In this document: piece by piece, positions 53,912 to 62,692 of the stretch
Position numbering within the stretch: position 1 is the stretch's first letter
How the letters are laid out: every line of letters starts with the position of its first letter
Source: Chitinophagaceae bacterium
GTDB taxonomy: Bacteria; Bacteroidota; Bacteroidia; Chitinophagales; Chitinophagaceae
NCBI GenBank assembly: GCA_016786885.1
Contig: JAEUVO010000086.1
Coordinates: 1-64,000 of the forward strand
Direction of reading: 5' to 3'
Length of the DNA stretch: 64,000 nt
The notes under the pieces: generated by a model
Seen by the model: only the letters and a program-made list of their open reading frames with translations
The model's database searches: none
Told to the model about the DNA's origin: nothing
Made by a program: the position numbers and the translations under genes

Positions 53912-55183
53912 ATGTCCACCTTTAAAATCAAACTATCCTTGTTTCTCAATTATTTTGTTTTTGCGATATTGCTTAACAGTGTTGGTACAGTAATATTACA
54001 GGTCCAAAATAATTTTGGTATTTCCAAGGGATCTGCTAGCACCCTGGAAGCATTTAAGGATCTTAGTATAGCTATTGCCTCATTTCTTCTTGCCTCGTAT
54101 GTTGTTCGGATAGGATACAAAAAAGCGATGCTTTTTGCTCTTGCATTAGTATCCGTTATGTGTCTTATTATACCATCGGTAAGTACATTTCTTATGACCA
54201 AGCTGCTATTTGCCACGGTTGGGGTAAGTTTTGCGCTTATTAAAGTAAGTGTTTTTGCAACTCTAGGGCTGATAACAAAAAGTAAAAAGGAACATATAAG
54301 CCTGATGAGTTTCCTGGAATCCTTTTTTATGATAGGGGTCCTTGCTGGTTATTTCATTTTTAGTGCTTTCGTAAATGATGCAGATCCAAAATCAACCGAA
54401 TGGTTCGTCGTATACTATATCATTGCAGGGCTATCAATCCTTGCCTTTTTATTACTACTATCCACAAGACTTGATGAGTCTCCTGTTAAAAAAGCCGAAT
54501 TGGAGGAAACAAAATCATTGGCTGATGATTTTGCGGGTATGCTGAGACTGATAATTTTTCCATTAGTACTTGTCTTCATTTTCTGTGCTTTCTTTTATGT
54601 ACTTATCGAACAAAGTATAATGAGCTGGCTGCCTACATTTAATAATGATGTATTAAAATTATCTACCAGCCTTAGTATTCAAATGGCAAGTATCATGTCT
54701 GCATCCATTGCATTGGGGAGGTTTTTAGCAGGTTTATTACTTCGTAAGATTGATTGGTTATTCTTTTTAGTGGCCTGCCTGCTTGCTGCGGCTGGCTTAG
54801 TACTGCTCACAGTCCCGCTTGCAAAGAATGTTTCTGGTATCCCGGTCAACAGTTTAAGTGATATTCCTCTTGTAGCTTTTGCTTTCCCGGTCATTGGTCT
54901 ATTCCTGGCTCCTATTTATCCGGCCATCAATTCTGTTATTCTTAGTAATCTTCCGACTCATAAACATGGATCTATGTCCGGTCTTATTGTAGTATTCTCT
55001 GCCCTGGGAGGAACCACCGGCTCTATTATCACGGGTCATGTGTTCGAAGCATATGGCGGACAAACTGCTTTTTATTTTTCCCTGCTTCCCATTGCAATAC
55101 TTATAACCCTTCTTTTTGTTTTTAAAAAATTACAACCAAAATCTGTTACACCGGAAATTAAAGCCCCGGATAGCCACCATTAA
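53912..55183 (+). CDS. MFS sugar transporter (FucP/GlucP-like)
   Basis: 423 residues with 12 predicted membrane helices. The pattern resembles the fucose/glucose:proton symporter branch of MFS (early VQNNFGISKGSASTLEAFKD; later FLAPIYPAINSVILSNLP). A trehalase gene follows after 12 bases, so trehalose or a related glucoside is a reasonable but unproven substrate. It lies 161 bases downstream of the LacI-type regulator gene. Confidence 0.87.
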   Translation: MSTFKIKLSLFLNYFVFAILLNSVGTVILQVQNNFGISKGSASTLEAFKDLSIAIASFLLASYVVRIGYKKAMLFALALVSVMCLIIPSVSTFLMTKLLFATVGVSFALIKVSVFATLGLITKSKKEHISLMSFLESFFMIGVLAGYFIFSAFVNDADPKSTEWFVVYYIIAGLSILAFLLLLSTRLDESPVKKAELEETKSLADDFAGMLRLIIFPLVLVFIFCAFFYVLIEQSIMSWLPTFNNDVLKLSTSLSIQMASIMSASIALGRFLAGLLLRKIDWLFFLVACLLAAAGLVLLTVPLAKNVSGIPVNSLSDIPLVAFAFPVIGLFLAPIYPAINSVILSNLPTHKHGSMSGLIVVFSALGGTTGSIITGHVFEAYGGQTAFYFSLLPIAILITLLFVFKKLQPKSVTPEIKAPDSHH

Positions 55184-55195
55184 TTGTTTTAGCCG

Positions 55196-56698
55196 ATGGC
55201 ATTACTGAAAATACAACAGCTAAACCCGCTTTTCGAAGATGTACAGTTAAACAGGGTATTCCCTGATGGAAAAACATTTGTGGATTGCCTTCCAAGATTT
55301 TCAGCTGAAGAAATAATTGCTTCATACAATAAGCAAAAAAAAGAATCCGGCTTTTCCTTACTAAAATTTGTAACAGAGCATTTTGATTTGCCTGTGCCAC
55401 ACTCTAATGGTTATAAAAGTGACCAGAGCAAAAATGTTGAAAGTAATATAGAAGGTCTATGGTCTGTACTTACCAGGGAGCCAGATAAAAAAGGCGGCTC
55501 ATTAATTGCTTTACCATATCCTTACGTTGTTCCGGGTGGCAGATTTGGGGAGATCTATTATTGGGATAGCTATTTTACTATGCTTGGCTTAAAAGCATCA
55601 GGTAAAACCGAAATGGTGGAAAACATGGTTAGAAATTTCTCCTACCTGATAGATACCCTGGGGTACATTCCAAACGGTAATCGTAGTTATTTTATTGGCC
55701 GTTCGCAACCGCCATTTTATTCGTTGATGATAAAATTATTAGGTGAACTAAAGGGTGAAAAAGTACTGGCAGTTTACTTACCACAACTTGTAAAAGAGCA
55801 CCGGTTCTGGATGAAAGGAGTTGATAGCATAAATGAAATAAATAAGGCAAAATACCATGTCGTAAGAATGCCAGGCGGAGAAATATTGAACCGCTATTGT
55901 GATGAAAATAATACTGCCCGGCCAGAATCTTATCGTGAAGACATTGAATTATCTCATCAATCATCACAAGATCCGCAGATACTTTACAGTCACCTTAGGG
56001 CCGGCGCAGAATCGGGATGGGATTTCAGCAGCCGGTGGTTTAAGGAAAAAAAATCTTTTGAAACTATACATACTACAGATATTGTCCCGGTAGACCTGAA
56101 TTGCCTCTTGTATCAACATGAACAAATAATAGCACAAGCTTACTTGTTAAATGAAGACAACAAAAAAGCTGACACCTATTTATTATTGAGTGAAAAAAGA
56201 AAAAAAGCAATTGATAAATACTGCTGGAATAATAAAACCGGTTTTTATTTTGATTATGACTGGACTACTGCTGAACAAAAAAAATCATTAACGATAGCCG
56301 GCGTTGCTCCTCTTTTTCTCAATCTTGCATCGAAAGAACAGGCCCGGACAGTTGCTACAGTTATTGAAGAGAATTTTATACGGCCCGGTGGCGTTGTTAC
56401 TACGCTGGAAGAAACAGGTCAGCAATGGGATGCCCCGAACGGCTGGGCTCCCTTACAATGGATGACTATTACCGGGCTGGAAAACTATGGATACACTTCG
56501 CTTGCAAAAGAAATAGCAGTACGATGGATCAAATTAAATACTGCTGTATTTAAACGCACCGGCAAACTGATGGAAAAATATAATGTTGTTGATACCCATC
56601 TTGAAGCCGGGGGCGGAGAGTATGAAGGACAGGATGGTTTTGGCTGGACTAATGGTGTATTAGTGGCCCTTATCAAAAAATATGGCCTTTGCGATTAA
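55196..56698 (+). CDS. treF: Trehalase, GH37, cytosolic
   Basis: Splits trehalose into two glucose. 500 residues without a signal peptide. Signature 1 is PGGRFGEIYYWDSY (113-126), signature 2 is QQWDAPNGWAPLQW (409-422). The likely acid is Asp276 (ESGWDFSSRW) and the likely base Glu475 (GGGEYEGQDGFGW), matching the E. coli enzyme pattern. It is probably cotranscribed with the MFS gene just before it, so import then hydrolysis is the natural route. It is convergent with the amylosucrase gene, with 5 bases between stops. Confidence 0.95.
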   Translation: MALLKIQQLNPLFEDVQLNRVFPDGKTFVDCLPRFSAEEIIASYNKQKKESGFSLLKFVTEHFDLPVPHSNGYKSDQSKNVESNIEGLWSVLTREPDKKGGSLIALPYPYVVPGGRFGEIYYWDSYFTMLGLKASGKTEMVENMVRNFSYLIDTLGYIPNGNRSYFIGRSQPPFYSLMIKLLGELKGEKVLAVYLPQLVKEHRFWMKGVDSINEINKAKYHVVRMPGGEILNRYCDENNTARPESYREDIELSHQSSQDPQILYSHLRAGAESGWDFSSRWFKEKKSFETIHTTDIVPVDLNCLLYQHEQIIAQAYLLNEDNKKADTYLLLSEKRKKAIDKYCWNNKTGFYFDYDWTTAEQKKSLTIAGVAPLFLNLASKEQARTVATVIEENFIRPGGVVTTLEETGQQWDAPNGWAPLQWMTITGLENYGYTSLAKEIAVRWIKLNTAVFKRTGKLMEKYNVVDTHLEAGGGEYEGQDGFGWTNGVLVALIKKYGLCD

Positions 56699-56703
56699 TA
56701 ATT

Positions 56704-58650
56704 TTATACTGGCTCCAATAATAAGAATCCGTATGGCTTGATAACAAGGTATTCCCTATCCTCACCTATATCATATATTACATTTTCCCAATGATCAAAT
56801 AACTTAGCAGCAGTAAGGTTATGCTCTTTAAAAGCATACCAGGTTAGATAGGAAGGCTTATCTTTAAAATTAAAGATTCCAAACAGTTTTCTATCATCTA
56901 TAGCTCTTATATAACCTGCTATATGAATATTGTGCGGTGTCATCCATACAAGGTTACTGTAATCAGCCACCATATCTAACTTCCGTCGAATAGCAATAAG
57001 CCGTTGTGTAGCACTAAAGACTTTATTTTCTATGGTACCCGGTTCATCAATTTTTTTATTTTTTTCCCAGTCTATCACAGGCCGGTGCATCCAGCGATTG
57101 TCATAACTTTTTCCTTCCTCTTTCAAGTATGAATAATCATTTGTATAACCGGCCTCATCACCATAAAATAACATTGGCAGCCCCCCCAGGAAAAAACTAT
57201 GTGCCTGCATCAATATAATTTTTTGAATTGACATGTCAACAAGATGATTGTCATTTCTCTCCATTGCTTTTTCCAATCCACAAAGAGATGCAAGTGAACC
57301 ACTAATTCTTGCATCCCCTGTTTTAGGATTACTGGAAAATAAGGCACCGGTTGCCGGAGAATCATTATGATTGCCCGAATAATAATCTTTCAAAAATTTA
57401 CGATGCTCATATGCATTGTACCCGGCTTGCTGAATCATATAATCATCATATCCCAGGCCAATATCATCATGGCACCTTGTGTAAGTGATCCATGAAGTCC
57501 CAAACGGCTTTTTTAATAGCTCATGCTGTGCGGCCAGCATTACTTTCGTATCACCTGTGGCCAGCATATCCCATTGCAGTGCCATATGCGTGGCATTATA
57601 AGCAAAATCACATTCCCTGGCTGTATAATTTCCTGTACCGAAATAATTTAAAATTTCTTTTGGAGCAACTATTGCTTCACCTAACAAAGCCATTCCCGGA
57701 GCAGTCACTTCCACACATTGTTTTATCAATCGCAATAGTGTATGCGCCTGGAGTAAATTTTGACAAGTTGTACCTAATTGTTTCCAGATAAAAGCCGGGG
57801 CATCAATACGAAGTACATCTACCCCCAGGTTAGCATAAAAGAAAATAGTATCTACCATCTCTGCCAGTACCTGCGGGTTTTTGTAATTAAGATCCCACTG
57901 ATAATTATGAAAGACAGTCATCACCCATTTCTTGCATTCTTCGATATATGTAAAGTTTCCGGGTGCACTTTCAGGAAATATTTCGGGCATGGTCTGATCA
58001 TATTGATCGGGCAGGCTCCTGTCATTATAGAAATAATAATAATCCTGATATTTCTTTTCTCCTTGCCGGGCATTTTGTGCCCACTCATGCCTTTGAGATG
58101 TATGATTGAGTACAATATCAAGCATCAGGTACATATTTCGTTGCTGCATTTCCTGCTGCAATATCTTCAGATCATTTAATGTACCAAACCTGCTGTCCAC
58201 CTTTCTGAAATCCGATACTGCATATCCCCCATCACTTTCACCAGCCGGGCTTTCAAAGAGTGGCATCAGGTGCAGAAAGTTTACTCCAAGTTTTTCAAAA
58301 TAATCAAGTTTATTAATTAACTTCTTCAGGTCACCGCAAAACCTATCTACATATAAACTCATTCCTGTGATCTGGTTACTTAAAAACCAATGGGTCGTTT
58401 CACTTTTTACAATATCCCGTTGCTTAAGCGGTTCAGGTCTTTTTTTATACCCTTTTATTATTGTTTGTACAAGTTGGCTAAAGTTCTTTTCTGCTTTTGG
58501 ATGATGCTCATACAACTGCATATACAGATCAAAAATCGCTGCTGCATTTGCCATGAACCGGGTATAGAATAAATTATCCTTTTCACTGATATCCATGCCG
58601 GCATCCTGTATTGCCCGGTTGATCTGCTGGTGTAACCCGTAATTATACAT
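56704..58650 (-). CDS. Amylosucrase (GH13 subfamily 4)
   Basis: 648 residues, no signal peptide. An N-terminal helical domain (about 1-90) precedes the GH13 barrel with nucleophile Asp283 (VLRIDAPAF), acid Glu325 (LLGEAIVA) and stabiliser Asp395 (RCHDDIG). These line up with Asp286, Glu328 and Asp393 of the Neisseria enzyme. Amylosucrase makes alpha-1,4-glucan from sucrose and releases fructose; related sucrose hydrolases share the fold. A fructokinase gene lies 8 bases upstream in the same operon and would use the fructose. Confidence 0.9.
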   Translation of the reverse strand: MYNYGLHQQINRAIQDAGMDISEKDNLFYTRFMANAAAIFDLYMQLYEHHPKAEKNFSQLVQTIIKGYKKRPEPLKQRDIVKSETTHWFLSNQITGMSLYVDRFCGDLKKLINKLDYFEKLGVNFLHLMPLFESPAGESDGGYAVSDFRKVDSRFGTLNDLKILQQEMQQRNMYLMLDIVLNHTSQRHEWAQNARQGEKKYQDYYYFYNDRSLPDQYDQTMPEIFPESAPGNFTYIEECKKWVMTVFHNYQWDLNYKNPQVLAEMVDTIFFYANLGVDVLRIDAPAFIWKQLGTTCQNLLQAHTLLRLIKQCVEVTAPGMALLGEAIVAPKEILNYFGTGNYTARECDFAYNATHMALQWDMLATGDTKVMLAAQHELLKKPFGTSWITYTRCHDDIGLGYDDYMIQQAGYNAYEHRKFLKDYYSGNHNDSPATGALFSSNPKTGDARISGSLASLCGLEKAMERNDNHLVDMSIQKIILMQAHSFFLGGLPMLFYGDEAGYTNDYSYLKEEGKSYDNRWMHRPVIDWEKNKKIDEPGTIENKVFSATQRLIAIRRKLDMVADYSNLVWMTPHNIHIAGYIRAIDDRKLFGIFNFKDKPSYLTWYAFKEHNLTAAKLFDHWENVIYDIGEDREYLVIKPYGFLLLEPV

Positions 58651-58658
58651 CTGATCTT

Positions 58659-59612
58659 TTAATTAAAAATATCGTTACTCAGGTGTTTGAATGCTTCCAT
58701 TGCTCCCATATACTCACAGGTTCTTGCCCCTGCTTTATTGGCATTTTGGATAATATGTTTCCAGTGATCATCTGTAAGTAAGTTAATCTGGTCTATTGAT
58801 TTGGAGGACAACTGATATAATACAGCTCCAACAAATGCATCTCCTGCGCCAGTGGTATCAACAGGGTTCACTGGTATGCTGGGTATAATCACCTTAGTGC
58901 CATTCATTCCCAGCATTGTACCTTCTTTGCCCAGCGTAATGGCGAAAGTTGATTTTGTTTTTTGCAACAATACACTCACGGCAGCCGTCAATGTGGATTC
59001 TCCTGTCAACAGCATTGCTTCCTCATCGCTGACTTTAAAAAAATGACAACGTTCTAAAAAATAATTGCTTTGATCAATGAATGATTGTGTATTATTCCGG
59101 AACAGCAGGTGACGGTAATTGGGATCAAAGCTGATATAAATATTCCTCACCATGGCCTCCTTTAAAAGTTTTTTGTAAGCTTGCTGTAAAGGACCGGGCA
59201 GAAAGCCTGTAGCTGAACCGAAGTGAATGATGGAAACGCCATTTAAATCGATGCCTTCAATATCTGCCTCGCTTAACTGGCCATCAGCACCACGGTTAAA
59301 ATAAAAATCCCTTTCACCATTGTCCATTAGAGATACAAATGCGAAGGTGGTAAAATGGGCAGTATCCTGCAACATATAGGATGTTCCTACGCCAAAATCT
59401 TTCATTACATTGATCAGGTATTTACCAAAGGGGTCAGTTCCTACCTTTGCGGCAAGATCAACTTTCCCGCCTAAGGCGGCAATAGCGGCGGCTACATTAG
59501 TTGGTGCACCGCCTGGTTTCTTCAGAAAATTCTCTCCATCACTCAATGTGCTCCCTTTATCTGTGCAGATCATGTCAATCAGGGCTTCTCCAATACAAAG
59601 TACCTTATTCAT
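58659..59612 (-). CDS. scrK: Fructokinase (PfkB family)
   Basis: Phosphorylates fructose to fructose-6-phosphate. 317 residues, ribokinase-like fold. Features are the N-terminal VLCIGEALIDMI, PGGAPTNVAAAIAALG (33-48) and the C-terminal DTTGAGDAF (252-260) with catalytic base Asp258. It overlaps the upstream sugar porter by 4 bases (ATGA) and is followed 8 bases later by amylosucrase, so it likely takes fructose released from sucrose. Other sugar kinases share the fold. Confidence 0.9.
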   Translation of the reverse strand: MNKVLCIGEALIDMICTDKGSTLSDGENFLKKPGGAPTNVAAAIAALGGKVDLAAKVGTDPFGKYLINVMKDFGVGTSYMLQDTAHFTTFAFVSLMDNGERDFYFNRGADGQLSEADIEGIDLNGVSIIHFGSATGFLPGPLQQAYKKLLKEAMVRNIYISFDPNYRHLLFRNNTQSFIDQSNYFLERCHFFKVSDEEAMLLTGESTLTAAVSVLLQKTKSTFAITLGKEGTMLGMNGTKVIIPSIPVNPVDTTGAGDAFVGAVLYQLSSKSIDQINLLTDDHWKHIIQNANKAGARTCEYMGAMEAFKHLSNDIFN

Positions 59613-60919
59613 ATATGCAATACAGTTGTTTTATCCATATCCTCCAGTGCAATTCCTTTTGTTTCCGGCATCATTTTCCATACAAATAGTAACTGCAGTA
59701 CCATCATCAAACAGAAAAAACCAAATATATAACTGCCACCGACATTCGTAGCAAAGAAAGGGAATGTTTGAGCAACAACTGCCGCCCAGGCCCAATGAGT
59801 TAAACATCCAAAAGAAGTACCTGCGGCCCTGACCGAATTGGGAAATATTTCCGAGATGAAAACCCAGATGACTGCGCCCTGGCCAATAGCATGTGCAGCA
59901 ATAAATAAAAAAACATAGTATGTAATGAACTGTGTAGCTCCACTATTGAAAGAAACGGCAATTAATCCAAGAGAAACTATATATCCGATTGAACCGATAA
60001 ACATCAGTGTTCGTCTTCCAAACCTGTCAATCAGTGACCAGCCTATAATGGTAAAAGCCAGGTTCACCACACCAATACCAGCAGTACTTAAGAAAGCAGC
60101 GTCTTTACCAATACCTGCCATCTCAAATACCCTTGGAGCAAAATAAATAATAGCATTGATTCCTGATAACTGATTGAAAGTAGCCAGCAAAAAAGCCAGT
60201 AACAAGGGCTTGTAAAATTTTTTATTAAATAAAGGTTCTTTTGTTTCCGATGTGCCAGCTTTTATTTCATTGATCGTTTTGTCCACATCATCTTCAGTAA
60301 TAGATAATACTTCTCTTGCATGTGCTTCATCGTTTTTATGCAGCAATAACCATCTTGGAGTTTCAGGCACTGCCAGCATAAACAAAGAGAAAAGTAAAGA
60401 TGGCACAGCTACTATACCAAGCATCCACCGCCAGTCGTTAACCCCGCCAACTCCCTGCAGCAGGTAGTTGGATAAATATGCTATTAGTATACCACTTACT
60501 ACATTTAACTGAAATGAGATCACCAAACGGCCCCTATACCTGGCCGGAGCTATTTCGGAAATATAGACCGGTGCTACAACTGAAGATGCCCCAATGCTCA
60601 AACCACTTATAAACCTAAAAAACATAAATGAGTATACTTCCGGAGACAATGCCGCACCAACTGATGAAACAAAGAATAGTATCCCGATCCACAGTAATGT
60701 TTTTTTACGGCCAATCCTGTTTGCCGGAACATTGCCAAAGGCAGCACCAAAAGCAGTGCCGTATAAAGCCATAGCAATGGCGGTACCATGCTCCCACTCA
60801 CTCAGTTGCCACAACTGCTGTATGGCCTTTTCAGCACCGGAGATCACCGCCACATCTAAGCCAAAAAGCAAACCGCCAAGGCCTACGGCAATTGACCAAA
60901 GAATTATTTTTCTATTCAT
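59609..60919 (-). CDS. Sugar porter (MFS)
   Basis: 436 residues, 12 helices, sugar porter family. Seen are GLLFGLDVAVISGA in helix 1, NRIGRKKTLLWIG, PETPRWLLL in the central loop, QLSGINAIIYFAPRVF and the closing PETKG. Substrates in this family include glucose, fructose, xylose and others. Its 4-base overlap with fructokinase suggests fructose or glucose transport. Confidence 0.92.
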   Translation of the reverse strand: MNRKIILWSIAVGLGGLLFGLDVAVISGAEKAIQQLWQLSEWEHGTAIAMALYGTAFGAAFGNVPANRIGRKKTLLWIGILFFVSSVGAALSPEVYSFMFFRFISGLSIGASSVVAPVYISEIAPARYRGRLVISFQLNVVSGILIAYLSNYLLQGVGGVNDWRWMLGIVAVPSLLFSLFMLAVPETPRWLLLHKNDEAHAREVLSITEDDVDKTINEIKAGTSETKEPLFNKKFYKPLLLAFLLATFNQLSGINAIIYFAPRVFEMAGIGKDAAFLSTAGIGVVNLAFTIIGWSLIDRFGRRTLMFIGSIGYIVSLGLIAVSFNSGATQFITYYVFLFIAAHAIGQGAVIWVFISEIFPNSVRAAGTSFGCLTHWAWAAVVAQTFPFFATNVGGSYIFGFFCLMMVLQLLFVWKMMPETKGIALEDMDKTTVLHI

Positions 60920-60925
60920 TAGCTT

Positions 60926-62680
60926 TTACAATTGATATATTATCGCTTCGTATGGTTTCAGAGTACCACCAGCAGAAGGTGTTGAGTAATTATTAATAAG
61001 TATTTCCCCATTGCCTACATCAATACCGGTATTTACAGAAGTTATTTTCCCCCTGAAATTCAGTAATACCAGCAGTTTTTTACCATTTAGCTCCCTTGTA
61101 TAGGCAAATACATCAGGATTTGTTTTATCAAGTAAAGTATACTTACCATAAACCAATACGTCATTATCTTTCCTTAGTCTTATCATTTTTCGAAAGTAAT
61201 TGAGACAACTATTTTCATCTTTTTCCTGCGCTGCAACATTGATCGTTTTGTAATTTCCATTAACCGGTAACCAGGATTTGCCATTACCAAAACCAGCATT
61301 TGTGGTTGTATCCCATTGCATGGGTGTACGGCCATTATCCCGGCTGGATATTTTCATTCCTTCCAGGAAACGTTTTAAGTCGCCGCCTTTTGCTTTCACC
61401 TGCTCATAGTTAGTAAGCAACTCTACATCATTATACTGTTCTACTTTTTCAAACTTGATGTTATTCATTCCTATTTCATCACCAAAATAATAAAAGGGAG
61501 TAGCCCTCATACTTAAAATAAAAGTAGTGAGCAGTTTAGAAGAATAATCTCTGAACTCCGGTGTATCATTCCCCCAACGGGTAAGCATACGGGGCTGATC
61601 ATGATTAGCCAGATACATAGTTCCCCAGCCTTTTTCAACAAAGGCACTATCCCATTTAGCATAGATAGATTTCCATTTTACAAAATCATACCCATTCGGA
61701 TCAGGCATTTTATATTCACCGGGGAGGTATCCAAAATCAATCGCTTCAAAATTGTAAGCCATATTTAATTCTTTTCTGTCCTCATCCACAAACATTTTTA
61801 CCCTCGGTATATCACCCATGGCTTCCGCAACAGTGGCAAGATTATATTTGCTAAGTACTTCCCTGTTCATTTCCTGGATATAATCATGCAGGTAAGGGCC
61901 GCTGGCATAATAAAGGCCCCAGTTACCATTATACTCTTTTGGCAAGGGAGGCCAGGTAGTGTCTTTTGAAATAAAAGCCAGTGCATCCATACGAAAGCCA
62001 TCTACGCCTTTGTCACACCAATAACGCATCATTTTATAGATATCCTGGCGCAGTTGTGGATTCTCCCAATTCAGGTCAGGCTGAAAATCGGCGAAATAGT
62101 GTAGATAATATGAATTAGTTGCCTTATTAAACTCCCAACCATATGCTTTTTCATCAAAAATACTCCAGCGATATGGCGGTTCACCCTTTTCTGCAGGCCA
62201 CCAATGAAAATAGTTATAGTACTCGCTGTTTCTTGATTTTTTTGCTTCCTGAAACCATTTGTGCTGATCACTGCAATGATTTAGCACCATATCCATCATC
62301 ACTTTTATACCACGATCATGAAAGCCTTTTAGCAGCTTATCAAAATCATCCATATTGCCAAACTGTTTCATGATGTTTTGATAATCGCTTATGTCGTAAC
62401 CATTGTCCTTATTAGGCGATTCATATACCGGGTTTAGCCAAACTGCGTCAATACCGAGGCTCTTAATATAATCCAACCTTGAAATAATACCTTTCAAATC
62501 ACCAACCCCATCTCCATCGCTGTCCTGGAAGCTGCGGGGATAAATCTGGTAAACGGTTGCTTCTTTCCACCATTTGCGTTCAGTGCCAGCATCAGCCCGG
62601 GCCGGTTTATTCTTTGTTTTGCATGAAAAAAAAATAATAGTGCTGAAAACAAAGAAAAATATTTTAATAGTAGGTTTCAT
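60926..62680 (-). CDS. GH13 alpha-glucosidase lipoprotein (oligo-1,6-glucosidase-like)
   Basis: 584 residues with lipobox FFSC (Cys20), so exported and lipid-anchored. The GH13 motifs are nucleophile Asp232 (GFRMDALAF), acid Glu286 (TVAEAMGD) and stabiliser Asp361 (LANHDQPR). The QPDLNWENPQL and GRTPMQWD segments point to the alpha-glucosidase / oligo-1,6-glucosidase group (subfamily 31-like). The substrate (sucrose, isomaltose or maltose-like) is not fixed by the sequence. It lies 12 bases after the SLC45-like permease and 6 bases before the sugar porter. Confidence 0.9.
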   Translation of the reverse strand: MKPTIKIFFFVFSTIIFFSCKTKNKPARADAGTERKWWKEATVYQIYPRSFQDSDGDGVGDLKGIISRLDYIKSLGIDAVWLNPVYESPNKDNGYDISDYQNIMKQFGNMDDFDKLLKGFHDRGIKVMMDMVLNHCSDQHKWFQEAKKSRNSEYYNYFHWWPAEKGEPPYRWSIFDEKAYGWEFNKATNSYYLHYFADFQPDLNWENPQLRQDIYKMMRYWCDKGVDGFRMDALAFISKDTTWPPLPKEYNGNWGLYYASGPYLHDYIQEMNREVLSKYNLATVAEAMGDIPRVKMFVDEDRKELNMAYNFEAIDFGYLPGEYKMPDPNGYDFVKWKSIYAKWDSAFVEKGWGTMYLANHDQPRMLTRWGNDTPEFRDYSSKLLTTFILSMRATPFYYFGDEIGMNNIKFEKVEQYNDVELLTNYEQVKAKGGDLKRFLEGMKISSRDNGRTPMQWDTTTNAGFGNGKSWLPVNGNYKTINVAAQEKDENSCLNYFRKMIRLRKDNDVLVYGKYTLLDKTNPDVFAYTRELNGKKLLVLLNFRGKITSVNTGIDVGNGEILINNYSTPSAGGTLKPYEAIIYQL

Positions 62681-62692
62681 TTATATGTCGGT

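Noticed and set aside
61369..61377. AAACGTTTT in the GH13 alpha-glucosidase gene
   Set aside because: Internal to a coding region, not near any start, and not an extended palindrome.
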